Of a DNA stretch of 64,000 bases, positions 1 to 12,409 are shown one piece after another. The notes beneath the pieces were generated by a model. The model was not told the origin of the DNA, did not search any database, and saw only the letters and a list, made by a program, of their open reading frames with translations. How positions within the stretch are numbered: position 1 is the stretch's first letter; every line of letters begins with the position of its first letter. Both the position numbers and the translations under genes were made by a program. Source of the stretch: Neospora caninum Liverpool (taxonomy: Eukaryota > Apicomplexa > Conoidasida > Eucoccidiorida > Sarcocystidae); the NCBI RefSeq assembly GCF_000208865.1, contig NC_018393.1, positions 744,001 through 808,000 on the forward strand, read 5' to 3'.

Positions 1-265
1 ATCGCGTAACGCGGCAGAGAGCAGGAGGGAAATGGGCAATCACCCTTTTTCCGGACACGTTCGAACGCATCGAGACTCTCTCCGCCCCACTTGCTACGTG
101 TGGAATTATTTATGCATGTGCATGCATGCGAGTCGAGTAGTCCAACAGATTCGTGCTCGTATATGGAGACCAAGATTGTCACACATCCGCTGAATGAGCG
201 TGTGCCATCTGACATGATGCTCGGAACGTACACAACAACCTCGGCCGATATATACATATTTATAG

Positions 266-290
266 ATATATATATATATATATATATATA
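266..290. repeat. (TA)n microsatellite
   Basis: About 12 uninterrupted AT/TA dinucleotides in an otherwise mixed-composition intergenic stretch. Confidence 0.9.
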
Positions 291-2701
291 GCTGTATTCG
301 TATTCACATGTTCATAGATGTCTATGTGAGTAGGTGCATCTGTGGAAAATTGCACGACTAGCAAGTAGTGAAGAGAAGACAGAGTGACACCAGAATTCGC
401 ATCGCGGCAGAAAAAAGGACCCGTTCGTCGCAGATCCACCAACGTTCAAAAGATTCTCGAAGAGAGCTCGATGGGGAAACGGACGCGCCTGACCAGGCAA
501 GGCAAGGCGCCGGCGGACTATTTTCCGCGAAACGAGGAACAAGGATAATGACTTATTAGCCGGAGTTTGTTGCGTCAGAACACTGGAGCGACTCCAGAGA
601 AGCGTTTGACCCCGCACAGACGACATACATGGTTGCATTTGTGAGATTATATCCACTTATTTACGGGATTCGTGTTCGCTACTTGCGAAACGAGCTGCGC
701 GTGGAACGCACTTGTGGACGCGGGCGATCGCGGTCCGCCCCTCCCTTTTGAGCGGCCAAGAGGGAGGTGAAAGTGGCCAAGCCGACGCAAGAAAAGAAAG
801 GACACAGGTTGTCACGAGGGAAATAGACTAGGAGAAACAGGACAGTGCGTCTCTCTTGGGCTCGCAGCGGCAGGGACTCGCTGGTTACATACTTACCGAC
901 AAATTGCATAACTCTGAGTAAATGCAAAGGCACATTACGTAAGATATTCTAACGCGTCCGCCCCGTCCCTCGAACACTTTGGCAGAAGACAGCGAACCCT
1001 GTCTGAGGGCTTCGCGATCGGAACGGACCTGCGACACCGCACGAAGAGGAACGCGCGCGCGTGTGTGTGTCTGAAAGTGTACCAAGAAACGCGCAGCCTG
1101 TATTGTCACGCATGTGCACGCTTGTGAGGCACGCGTTTTTCTTCGACTCTTGACGCTGAGGCGTCTTCCTCGCGAAAGAAACGCGTCAGACGTGGCCGGC
1201 CACGACAACAGCCGCTCCGTCAGGTGACTGCTCCAGTCCCGTGATCATCGGCATCTGCGTACTTGGACACGTCAGACGTAGTTGCATGGATCTGGGTCTC
1301 GATTGCGGGATCTGCACTGCGTGTTGTTGGCCTGCATACACGCATGTTGTGTCGCTAGCGGACACGGTACACCGGGTCAAGCGCGTCCCGGTTTCGCCCC
1401 ACCGAAGTTGAAGCCTACGAGGGTTTTGGGTGCGGTGCTAGCTCGCCGTACTTAACGGGCGTCTTGCCTCTTGTATTCCGTCGTTTCCCCTTCGCCCGCT
1501 TTCGAGGGAAGCGTGTGGCTGTTGTCGGGGCAGTCAGGAGCCGCATGTTCGCCCTGGCCGTGCTTTTCATTGCGCACGTGTGTGTCCGAATTCGTGAAAA
1601 CGTGCATGCGGTGACAGCAAGAAACTGGGGCACGATCCACCCCGTGCGCATGTGGTTGTCCTGGAAGACCGGATGAATCCTCTGTTTTCAACTCACAGAG
1701 AATTGCAAGGAACCCTACAAACTTCCGAACAGAGCCTATTAAGTGCCGCGGTGCAAGAGACAGAATTTGGGGTGACGCCTAGAGATGCGGACAGTCCAGA
1801 AGCAACGCGTCCGGTCGCTTGTGGTAAGGAAGTAAAAAGGGGAGAACACTGGCGGAAGTTGCGGTGCCTCAGAGGCTTTTTGTGTACTAGGTGCGTGGAG
1901 TTGTGAACGGCTGTCCGCGACTTTCGATGTCTTCTCACGGTGGTGCATCGATGGATAGTTTTGGAATATAGACATGTACACTTCTATTTATAACTACTTA
2001 CGTGTGTATTCGCCTGACACGTCACATCCCCTCGCATTCGTCTCGTGTCTTCAGTCCATTCCAACAATTCGCTAAATGGCAGCCAGCAGAGCACGACTGC
2101 GGAGAGCAGCGTGAAAATGCTGGACAGAAAGCGACAGGTGCAAACGAGGCGGAAAAAGCGGAGAAGCAAGGGAAAGCGAATTGAGTGGCGAATCAGAAGA
2201 GCTCGGGGCAGGAAAAACGAGTGAGCAAAGACAACGCCGGAATATTCCAGCTTGCGGGAGAAGCCAAGGCTGCGTTCACCTGTCCCTCGAACGCCGTGAC
2301 TCTGGGCACCGGCAGCTCCTTTGCGAGCGACTCCCAGAAGTGACTCCGCAAGAAAGAACTTCTAGTTTGCCAAGTCGAGCGCATGCAACGCGTCTCCACG
2401 CAACACACTTTCCACATTTCCCTGCATCTCAAATGACGGCATTTCCGTGTCCTCACAGAAAGCACGCACAACCTGTCACCGACGTTGCCTCGGGGCCTGC
2501 GGAACGCCTCTTCCGTTCCTCCTGGCAAACGCGGTGCACTGACGGCGTTCGCCAAGAGCTCCGCGCCCACAAGACCTCACGCACCGCATTAAACAGAAAG
2601 ATATGCCTACAGACATGTTAAAACTCTCTGCAAACACGTGCAGCATTCCTCATGTCGTTCACAAACATAGACTACATATGCATACATATACATACATATA
2701 A

Positions 2702-2709
<8 letters not shown>

Positions 2710-2742
<33 letters not shown>
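2710..2742. repeat. (TA)n microsatellite
   Basis: About 16 TA dinucleotides, preceded by degenerate ACATATA units from about 2675. It lies downstream of the transporter gene's stop codon. Confidence 0.9.
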
Positions 2743-2743
<1 letters not shown>

Positions 2744-3682
2744 GACTTCGTATGTACAGGTTCACAGCGGTTCTACAAAAGTATAAGGAGATTTTTAAGG
2801 AACCTATAAATATATAGATTGATGTATTTTTGGATACGCGCAGTGGCAGTCAAGCTAAGAATACACATGCATACGACTAGACCGACTGTCGGGAGTCTGT
2901 GAGGCTACGTGCATGGGGCCTCTGAGATTGGTTTTCTTCTCGCGGAAGCCTGGTGTCTCCTCTGTCTGTCGTTTGTGCGTCTGCTGTCTCCGTTTTCCTG
3001 TCTGAGAGAAGCTTCGCCCCAAACGTCGCAGCGGCCATGAGCAACAGGACCGAAAAAATGAAAAACAAGGTCCAGCGCAACCCCGCCTCCTCTGCGCGGC
3101 ATGCGGCGCTGGCTCCGTCCTGGGAAACACATCAGCAGATACAGCGGAGAGACGGAGAACCTGTCCATGGCCAGGAGGGCGGAAAAAGAGCGCCGGAAAA
3201 CAACCCGGAAAAGAAATATCATCATGCAGGCACAAACACAGGAGGGGAAGGAGAAACAGAAGACCAGAGAGCACGACAAAGGCGCTTTGAAACAGCACCT
3301 ACCGAATGGAGAAAAGGGAAGAACGGGATCACGGGAGAGAACGGGACAGCACGCACACCAGACAGCACAGAGAAAGAAGGGAGGGGACGCGCCTCACGCC
3401 AAGAAGCCGCGGGTGAGGACGAAAAAAGCAAAGACAGGCGAGGGAGAACGCGAAGGTCAGCAAATTGGGGGGAAAAGCGAGAGGACACAGATACGGCAAA
3501 AAGAGAAGCCACATAAAGGCGAAAGAGAACTCACTGAGATGCTGCGTTCCGTGATTGGATAAAACCAAACCCGTTCAGCACATCGCACCATCCCGGTGTG
3601 TTTCTCATTCTCTTCAAAACACAATGCATGGAAGCTGCACATACAGACTCGAAACGCCACATCTTTTTGCGATACGAGGCTC

Positions 3683-6600
3683 TTATATCTCGACGCGCGT
3701 TTTCCACTGTTGTAGGCTGTTCCTGCCTCGCTGTCCCTTTCTTCTATCTCCGACGGGTTCCGTTTCCCTTTTCTCCTCCTCGGGTCTCTCCCTTCTCTCT
3801 TTCCTTCTCTCACGGACCTCAGGCGAAATTTGCGCGCAGTGCGGCGCGAGGCGATCTTTGACGTAGCCAACGACGATCGGAAAGGGAATGTCTCTGAGCA
3901 GAAAAGACGCAGCCGACGGACCACCAATCTCGCAGAGAGTGCCTAGGCACATTTGCGCGGACGGCCGCGACCTAGACGGAGCCGAGAAGGTGGGAAGAGG
4001 AGCAACGCCCTGGCTGAAGAGAGAGGACGGAGACGAGACTTGAGAAAGAGATGCGGGAGCGAGGCTCAACTCACCCGAGTGCATGCATGACCAGAATAGA
4101 AGCGGCGATGGCGAAAAAGCGGTGTTCCTCTGGGACAGCCAGCATCTGCGCAAGACTCCCTCCGACCTGAGAAAAAACGCGGAGAAGACCAAAAACTGAA
4201 GAGAGGAGAGGCAGAGAAGGAAACGGCGAAACACGGAGAGGACCACGACTGGATCGAGGACTACCCTCTGTTTCTGTGTCCTGCCTTCCGTGTCCGGTTC
4301 GCGTTTCGGCTGTGTTTCCCGCGAGGACTGCGCTACGCCGCCTCCCTCTGCGGCGCGGAGTCTCTCGCCTTTGCAGGCCATCCACAACCGCGGAAAGTCG
4401 GCCTCCCCGTTCCCTTTCCCGCACCGGCAGCAACTCTGCCCCGACCATGGAATGCTGCAAACCCCAGACACAGAAGCTTTTCGCTTGCCTGAGTTGCGTA
4501 GAGACTCGCGAGACCCAGCAGCTGAAGAAGGACGAGCCACGGGCTGGGCTGAGGAAAGACAGAACCCAAACAATGAAAACGAGAGACGCGTGTAGGCAAC
4601 GCCCTCCTTCGCTTCGGATTGCTTCCTTTTTGCATCCTTCCTGCTGCACTTGGGAGCCTTTTCGTCGTCCCTTCGCGCCGCTTTTCCCTCACGTTAACTG
4701 GGCCTCCTGCGCGCCTCATCTTCGCTCTCTCTCTGTGCCACGCTTCTCGGCACTTCCTCGGCTTTTTTGTTGGCCGCGTGTTCTTCTCTCTGCTCGTGTC
4801 TAGCTCATGCGCCTCTCCTTCTCTCTCTTCCGCCGACAGCTCCGCCGGCGGTAGAGGTTCTCCTCCCTCGCTTCTTACAGCGACACTGCTGCCGGCCAGG
4901 CAGACGAAGGCGCCGGAGATGAAGACGAGATTCAACGTACAGAGCCGGCGGAGTTTCCGAGCCCTGAGCGAGGCACAGTGCACGAGAACCGTTTTGGATT
5001 CAGGGAGACAAAAAGGAACGAAACAAAAACGGGGCAACCGGATCGGCACGGATTCGTCGACCGCCGACACAGGACACTCCCGAGAAGTGAAGCTTCGTAA
5101 GAGCGACTGGTAAAGCAGAAACCCTCGCCAGGAATGCAATAAGCCAGATACTGAAGAACGCGTAGATGGAATTTTTCGAGTAAACCTCCACACAACTCTT
5201 GACGAGAGAAGAAACATCCAAATTCAGGTGCGACACCGGACGCGAGACGGAACCACGAAACGCCGCCACGGAAAACCCAAGCAGATCTGCACGTATGTTG
5301 ACGTGGAGAGACGAGGAGCAAAGCAGAGACGTCGACGTCGTTTTGATTCGGACTCTTGCGTGGAGAGACGAAGCGGCCAAAAAGACCACTGGCAGCCGAC
5401 ACCTTCGAGGCAAACGAAACAGTGTTACAGTCCGGAAGTCGTAGAACGATCTGCAGCTCTCCCCCCCTTCCTCCTTTCTCTTTCTTGCCCTTTCGTTTGC
5501 GCTGCCGCACGCCCTCTTTCTGTCGTCCTCATTGCTTGTGCTTCCACGTCCTTTCTCCCTTTCCCTGCTCTCTCCCTCTCTTCCCCTCCCTCTCGCTTTC
5601 CATCTCTGTCTCTCAGTGAATCCCTCTTTGTTTCTGTGTCGGCTTCGCCGTACCTTGAGATTTCCGTTGCATGCGCAGTTGCGGCCCGCAGCGTCCTTCC
5701 GTCTTCTCTTGAGGCAAGAAGGGAATCGCCCTCGTCTGCCTGTTCTGCGCCGGCGAGCTTCCCGCCCTCAGGCACCACCTTCGTTCTCGGCTGGCCGGCC
5801 TTTCCATGAAGCACCGTGCGCGAACATGCCTGTGCGCGTGCCTTTCCTAACCGCGTCGCCCGTCCTATCGCCTCTTCCAATCGGCAGTCTCTTCCGCGAT
5901 TCTCAGCTGCCGCGTCCGACAAAGGCCCAGAGCGGAGCACTCGCCGCTGCGCTAACTCCTCACCACAAAACAAAAACGCTCCTCCCTTCAACCCACAGAC
6001 GCCCTCTCTTCCGGCGCCCTCTTCTCTCCCTTCTCGCACTTCTTCTCCTCTCTCTTCTCCTCCTCTTCCTTCTCGCTCTTCCCCTCTCTCTTCTTGCTCT
6101 TCTTCTCTCTCTTCTTGCTGTTCTTCTCTCTCTTCTCGCTCTTCTTCACCTCTCCCTTCTCGCTCTTCCCCTCTCTTTTCTTGCTCTTCTTCTCTCTCTT
6201 CTTGCTCTTCTTCACCTCTCTCTTCTCCTCTTCCTTCTTCGATCGATGCTTGCCTTCTCTCTGGTGATGAGCGTGGGCGTTCTGCCGGGACTTGTTTGTC
6301 GACTAGCCAACCCCCCAGGGTGGTTCCTGAGGGAGGGACACGCAAGGGAAAGGAAAGAAAACGCGCAGCATTCGCTTCTTCGTCGGTGCACAAAACCCCC
6401 GCAGAGACTCGCTGTGGCCGCGTTCGAGGCGGAGGACACGCAGGCAAAAGACTGCCTCGAAAGTACACGCTGGAGAGAGCTCCAGAGATTGGGTTGTTTG
6501 CAGCGCACTCGAAAAAACACGTAGCAGAGAAAGAGACACACATATGAGAGAAAACGAGGACAGACATAGGGAGAGAGAGAGAGGAGCGCATGAGAGGAAA

Positions 6601-8652
6601 TTCGGTTTCGATGCACCACCCAAAACATGTCCGTAACGCTTTTACGGAAGAAAACCAAATATTTCGAGTGTGATTTCCACATATGCGCGTTCTTCACTGC
6701 GGCGCGAGCTCGCGCAACTGCGCCCCGTGGTCCTCTTGCTCGAGTCTCCGTCCCCTCCTGCAGTTGCTCTTTCCATCGCGTGTCCTTCGCCCTCCGCGCT
6801 GGTGTCGACGTGTCCACCTTTCTGTTTTTGCCTGCAGACTCTCCACGCCGCCTTCTCGGTTTCTGGTCGCTCGACCGAGCTCCCCCAGTGTATGTACACC
6901 CCACCGCTGCATCGCCGTCTTCCTCGCTTTGAAGGCGTGCGATTCGTTCATCCTTCTGCCCCCACCTGCAATGCCCGCAGAACCGGCGACGATGCCTGCA
7001 GCGAGACCCGCGTTTAGTTCCGAGCGGAAGACGCCCAAGCCGAGAAGGAAGCTTGCAGAGAACGTGGCCAGGCCTTGCACGACGGACGCGTAGCTGGCCG
7101 CAGCGAGGCAGAGAAGCACGAAGGCAGGACGCGCGAAGAGAGCGCGAATCTCTTCCCACAACGAAGGCTTCGCTGCAGCGTCTGCAGCGAGTGAAGACGA
7201 GGGCGCGGACGACGAGATGGCCGAAGTGGAGCCAAACACGCGCCCGCCAGGAGACGCCGCAGAACGAGGAAGAAACGCCTGGTCAAGACTCCCCTCACGA
7301 TGTGTGTCCGACAAACTCGCCGCACCCCCAGCGCGTCTCGGGGAAGAGACCGAAACCGAAGAGCAAGACCGTTCTTCTCTGCTTCCTGCGTTGCCTTCGG
7401 TTTCGGCCGCGTCACCTGCGTCTCTGTTTCGTTCTCGCACCCCTCCACGGCCGGTCGGTTCGCGAATGCAGTGGATTGCGTATGCCGTGCAGGCGAGAAG
7501 GAAACCGACGACGCCGAGCATTGCGTACGCCGGCGCCCAGCCAGAGGGGAGGACGCGCGCGAGGGCAGCTCCACTCGCAACGCCTGAAGAGGCACCAAGA
7601 GGAATCATGCAGAGGAAAACCCCGAGCACGGAACCTTGGCAAGTCTCGCGCTGAACAAGCGGAGACGGAGAAGAGCGGGGAGACGGAGAAGAGCGGGGAG
7701 ACGGAGAAGAGCGGGGAGACGCAGGAGAAGAGAATCCCGAAGCGGAAGGACCGTTCGCCGGGAGTCTCTCTGAGGAGGACGGAAAGGTCGAGGACGAGAC
7801 CAGTGACTGCTCTGTCAGCAGCTGGTCAGCCGTTCCGCTGTCCGGACTGTCGTTTCTTTCTGCGTCTCCCGTGTTTCCTCTTCTGGGGCTTCGCCGTCGC
7901 CTCGGCGCGGCCTCGTCTCTCGGGCGCCTGGCGGTCCCCTGCCGCGAGTCGCTGCGCTCAGCTCGCGCCGCGCCTCCGCCCCGCGTCCTCTCCGTGTCCG
8001 CGTACTCTGCGAGAAAGGGAAAGGCAATCGCGACGAAGGCGGCCTCGCCGACGCCGCTGAGCATCCGGCCGGCGAGGAGGAGCGGAAACGAGGCGAGCGG
8101 GAGCGCGAGAGCAGCCACCAGCAAGGCCGCTGCCCAGACAGCGAGCCCGCGAGAGAGGAGGAGAAACGGCGGGCGCGTGTGGACGGCGTGGCCGAAGAAG
8201 GGCGCCCCCAAGGAGAGCCCCGCGATGAAGGACGCCTGCAAGAGGCCGAGCAGCGTGTCCGGGCTTTCGCTGTCGGTCGTCGCAGAGATGAACGCCGCCA
8301 ACTCGACCGTCGTGCCTGGAATGACTCCACGATCCATGTACAGAAAAAAGTTCCCGACGAGGAGAAACAAAACGACGGGGTCCCGCAACACCCCGCGGGG
8401 TGCCGAGGCCGGCGCGGGAGCTGCCGAAGAGCCGCAAAGGGCAGCCGCCGAGGGAACCAGAGAAAGCTGGCGGCTCGGCCGCGCCGGCGAGGAGACGATC
8501 AGAGGCGTTGCGAGCGACGCGTCAACCCCGCCCGGAGGGCCGGGAAGTGCCCCTGGGCTGGGAACACAACTCGAAAACGAAGAAGGAAACGACGAGAAGG
8601 GAGGAGAGACACAAGAGGAGGGGGGAGAGCGCGAGGCTTCCTGAGGATCCAT
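3683..8652 (-). CDS. Spinster-like major facilitator (MFS) transporter, six exons
   Basis: Membrane transporter of the Spinster (SPNS) branch of the major facilitator superfamily. Substrate is unknown; animal relatives move lysolipids or sphingolipids. Exons on the minus strand that close in phase: 8652-6966, 6326-5654, 4963-4879, 4548-4446, 4195-4075, 4013-3683, giving about 999 residues. Exon 1 has a disordered Ser/Pro-rich start, then the FLYMDRGVIPGT segment of TM1 and the family-typical SGVGEAAFVAIAFPFLAEY stretch. A cytosolic SPSPRS repeat loop precedes TM6. Exon 2 opens with GTTLGGWLVDK, the second-half MFS loop motif, followed by a Glu/Arg-rich insert. Exons 3-5 carry hydrophobic helices. 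Exon 6 contains FLLRDIPFPIVVGYVKDRL, matching the GD-PSP-G signature of the last Spinster helices. The exon 5 acceptor (4195 or 4166) and exon 4 donor are the least certain edges. Confidence 0.8.
5990..6245 (-). repeat. Coding TC/GA-rich tandem repeat (Glu/Arg-rich insert)
   Basis: Imperfect repeats of CTTCTTGCTCTTCTTCTCTCT type on the plus strand. Read on the minus strand within exon 2 of the transporter they encode EEREEEQEERGEEREGRG-like blocks. Open in frame and flanked by phase-consistent splice sites, so probably translated as a cytoplasmic loop. Confidence 0.7.
7658..7717 (-). repeat. 18-bp coding minisatellite (SPSPRS repeat)
   Basis: Three near-perfect copies of an 18-base unit (GGAGACGGAGAAGAGCGG) plus a partial copy. 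On the minus strand they encode SPSPRS repeats in the central loop of the transporter. Confidence 0.8.
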
Positions 8653-11600
8653 CGCGCGTTTGTTTGCAGTGGTCGAGCGCGGGAGGACGTCGACGACCTG
8701 GCGAGAAACGCGAAGCTCTGCTGTACACGGTACGGAGACGTGCAGGTTTCCCGCGAGTTTCTCTTTGAAGCATTTTGCCGCGCACGCCTCGCCCTCAGCG
8801 AAGGAGGCAGAGAGAGCAAACTGGACACGAGGCGACAGCGTTTCGCGACGCCCGAGCTACGGCGAGATCCTCGCTGCAGTGGCGCTGCCTTAGCGGCCCC
8901 GCATCAGACAAAAAACCCCAGAAAGTTCTCTCCGTTCTTCACTGTTTGCGCAGCCCGAGGGGCGAGCTGCCGGCTCGTCCCGTTTTGCCCTCACTTTGTC
9001 TCGCGGTCTCTGTGCGGTACGGACTGTCGCCAACTTCGGCGCTTGAGATGTACTCTCACACAGTCCAGTTGTGCTGGAAGCTGTCCCCGGGCACGCGCCT
9101 CCTTCCCCTCCCGCTGGACAAGTCTCGTTCTTGTGGCGGCGCGAGCCTGCCTTTGCCTCCCGGAGCGGTCTGAGCTTCTCTCAGCGTCGCTCACGCAGTT
9201 CCCTGAGGAAGCGAGAGAGCCTCGAGGCGGGGAGAACCTTGTCCAAGTCTGAGGCACACCGCCAGAGAATCCACGGAGGATTTTGCGTACGGCTGGCCGC
9301 CTCGATTTGCGTGGCGGCGACCGAGAGCGCTCGCTTGCCTCTGCCCGCTTCTTGCTGGAAGAACGGAGCAACAAACCTAAAACGAAGGCCTCGACGCTCT
9401 GCCTTGAATCCTAAACTGTACACCCTTCAGCGGCGACGGCTGCAGCAGGTTGTTCTTGTGTGCCGAGCCGGCGGGACCATGAACCTACGCAGCCCAGGGA
9501 GGGTGGAAGCACCCAGACACGGAGAACAGTGACGTCAGAAGCTGCTGAGTTTGACTGAGTTTGCCGAGACCGCCGACAAGGCAGGAGGAAGCAAAGAAGG
9601 CGCGTCGCCTTTTTCGTTGACAAAGGGAACAAGATCCGCGGCAAGAGCGGCCACAGCGCGGACCCGGCGGGGGAGCGGCTCGGGGGGGTGAAGTGAGCAG
9701 AAAATGGCGCGGAAACCCCGCATTCTCCAGAGACCTTGGCTTGCCGGCACACTTAATTTCCCCAGAAACACGGACGGCTCAAAGATTTCGTTTCTCGAGC
9801 ACTTTTGGGGGAGAGGAAGCGACGAGAACCTGGCGGACAGCGCCTTGTGGCCTATCAAGCCGCGTGTCCGCGTTTTGCACGCCCGGCTGTGTCTGTCGAG
9901 CTCAAACCTTCAAACGCTCCTTTTCTTCAAGACGTGAAAACAGAGAAAGCCCATTTTTGTGCAGATTCCCTTGTCGACGACGCTGGGTCTTCGTCCCTCC
10001 CTTCAGCCGGACTCTTGAAGGGCGTTTGACTCCAAGAACGCCTTTGTCGCGGGACTCGGTGGAGCAACGCTGGCAGCGGGAGGGATCGAGCCTCAGAAAC
10101 TTGGTTCGTTTGGCGTCGGTTCCAGGTTCCCTGGCTCTGCATGCAGCAGTCCGGACGAAGATTCTGAGTGCGGCCGTCAGAAAAGTGTGCTTTTCCTGAT
10201 TCCTGCACTGAAAACGTCACAAAACCACCCTCCCGTTGTGAGGAGTGAGGACCCGCGTCAGTGGTCCGCAGCTGGATACACTGCAGCGGCTCAAAAAGCG
10301 CGGATGACCCCCCAGAAACGGCGGTTTCCGAACGTTCTGCAAACAGAATTTTGGAACGTGTCCTCAACTGAGGGGACCCGCTGTTCCTGGTAGCGATTTA
10401 AAGCCTCCGAAACATGGCGCGACAGCCTCACATTCTGCATACAGCAGGGCAAAGCGAGTCACTACACCCCGTCCGATAGTTTACTAACTTCCCTAGTCTA
10501 AACTGCGCAACGTCACTGTGATGAAGTCGTGAGGCGTCCAAACAGACGGAACGGCATCTACGGGCTGCGTATTGCAGGTGTTTAACCGTAGACGCAAACG
10601 AACTTTGCTCGTTTTCTTGAGCGACCGGCCAGAACCTGAGAGAGACGAAAAGTTCGTTTCGGGACCGCGTGCTGTCAGCGACTGCACACCCTCCAGCGAC
10701 AGGCGCTCTCAAAAGGCCGAGGAAAAAGCTGCGGAAGCCGCGACTCTGATTGAAGAGAAATGCAGTCGCACAGAGGTGACTTCAACACGCAACACAGAAA
10801 CAGCGGCTGCTGCGGAAAAACATCCCTGCCTGGCTTTCGAAGAGTCTCTAGACCGTACCCTGGGTCGACTGGCGATCGCGAGCCGAGCCACTAGAGTCAT
10901 AAAAGGGGCAACTGAAGCACCAAAGACATCCGGTTGTTTCCACATGAGGTGCGAAGGCGCCTCGCGCGTAGAAACCAGCTGAAGGCTGTGGACGCCGCGA
11001 AACCCAGCTTTTTGTGTTCGCTGCCGCCGGCGTTTCGCCCCGTCGAGGGAGTCGCCGTGTGTGCCTCTGTGCACGTTTCGTTTCTCTCCTAGTTCCGACT
11101 TGCTTGGCCTTGTTATCAGAGGAGTGACATCTCTCTTCTTCCCCCCGTCTCGTTGACCTTGTTTCGTTTCTTTCCTCAAACCGTCTTCCTAGTTGGCGGG
11201 AGCCTGGCTTCTTTCGTCTTCAGTCCTTGCTCTTTCCCCAAGGAATCTCTCGTTCTCACGTGTGCCATTCCTTGCTCTTCCGTCTTCCCTCCTGCTTGCC
11301 TCTGCTTTGCTTTCTGTCCTCCCTAGGCTCCTCTTTTTCGTCGACTCTTCGGGCCCATCCGGTCGCTGCCTTGCCGGCTCCGCCCGTCTTCTCCTTTCGA
11401 CACATCATTCGTTTCTTCGCCTTGCCTTTGCCTGCGCTCTTTTGCGCGACGCGCGGAAAGTGGAAAGGCGTGCGAGCAGCGTGAGGCGACCACTGGGAGA
11501 AACGGGTTGGCGAAACGATCCAGTCAAGGATTCCACTCTTTCCCACAGAGACAAAACGTGCCCGGGAACGGACCCTTGCCTCTTCTTTAAAAGCAGTGCG

Positions 11601-12409
11601 AGCAAAAAAGTAGCCCCGTTTCAAGAAAACTGACCTATAGACACGTTCAGCACAATTAACATCATACACGCATATATGTGGAGAATTCCGCATGCATACT
11701 CCAAGATAGTAAACCCTCAAACGAATTGCTCGTGCCCGTTGCGGGCACAGTCATCTTCCCTGATCCGTAACATGCGCCTGCGCCCTACGGTTTCCTCTGT
11801 TCTCTCTCCTCTCCGTACTCTCCCTCGTATTCTCTCTCCTCTTATTCTCCTTATTCTCTCTCCTCTTTCGTCTCGTTCCACCGGTCTTCCCCTGTCTCTC
11901 TCTGTCGTCTTCTCGCTCCTCGCCTCTCTCGTATTTCCGCTCTTCGCGCTTTCGACGGCTCTCTCTTTCTGTCCACGTCTTCCGTGTCGGAGGGCGTGCA
12001 CGCATTGGCGGGCTCGAGAAGAAGAGAGTCGCGCAAATGTGGATGGCGACGCAGAGAGACGCACAGTCGCTCGATGCCTGTGAAAGGAACAAGAGAAAAG
12101 CTGCAAAGATGAAGACCGACTCCCAGAGGGAGCGCGGCCGTGTGGGATGCTCGACACATCCCAGGAGTCGAAAAAACGAACAAGGCAGTCGAAGGGCAAA
12201 AACGTCTGAAACACCGGCAGGCCTCCCCCACACGAATGGCCGAGAAAGTCGTGAAAGTGGACAGGAGCCGGGAAGGCAGGGAAAAAGGCGAGAGACGAAC
12301 GAGATTCGACGTCTCACTCCCCGGTCGCCCCAGAGCAACAATTTGCGCAGAACGGGGCACCAAAAACAGAGGTTGCTCTCTGCAGTGGAAAGGCTCTTCC
12401 TCTTTCTTC
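8653..12409. other. Intergenic region between transporter and PPR-like gene
   Basis: This holds the presumed promoter and 5' untranslated region of the transporter (starting at 8652) and the 3' untranslated region of the gene ending near 12410. Frames up to about 150 codons occur on both strands but none has recognisable domains, a convincing start context or splice partners. CT-rich stretches at 11200-11450 and 11780-11990 look like transcribed low-complexity sequence. No RNA gene was recognised. Confidence 0.5.

Larger units (their letters stand above)
1..3682. other. Left flank without a supported gene
   Basis: I find no open frame here with family likeness, credible splice structure or consistent composition. 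The short frames on both strands are CT/GA-rich or biased noise. The right part probably holds the 3' untranslated region of the minus-strand transporter gene that ends at 3683. Two long TA dinucleotide tracts (266-290 and 2710-2742) and a GT-rich stretch near 1060 lie inside. A terminal exon of a gene further left cannot be excluded. Confidence 0.5.

Noticed and set aside
2181..2621. 146-codon plus-strand frame in the left flank
   Set aside because: Starts at a non-ATG codon, no recognisable domain, composition like the surrounding non-coding DNA and an overlapping antisense frame of similar length.
5532..6547. Plus-strand Ser/Leu-rich frames of 243 and 330 codons
   Set aside because: They are shadows of the minus-strand transporter exon 2 repeat; no start context, splice sites or domains on the plus strand.
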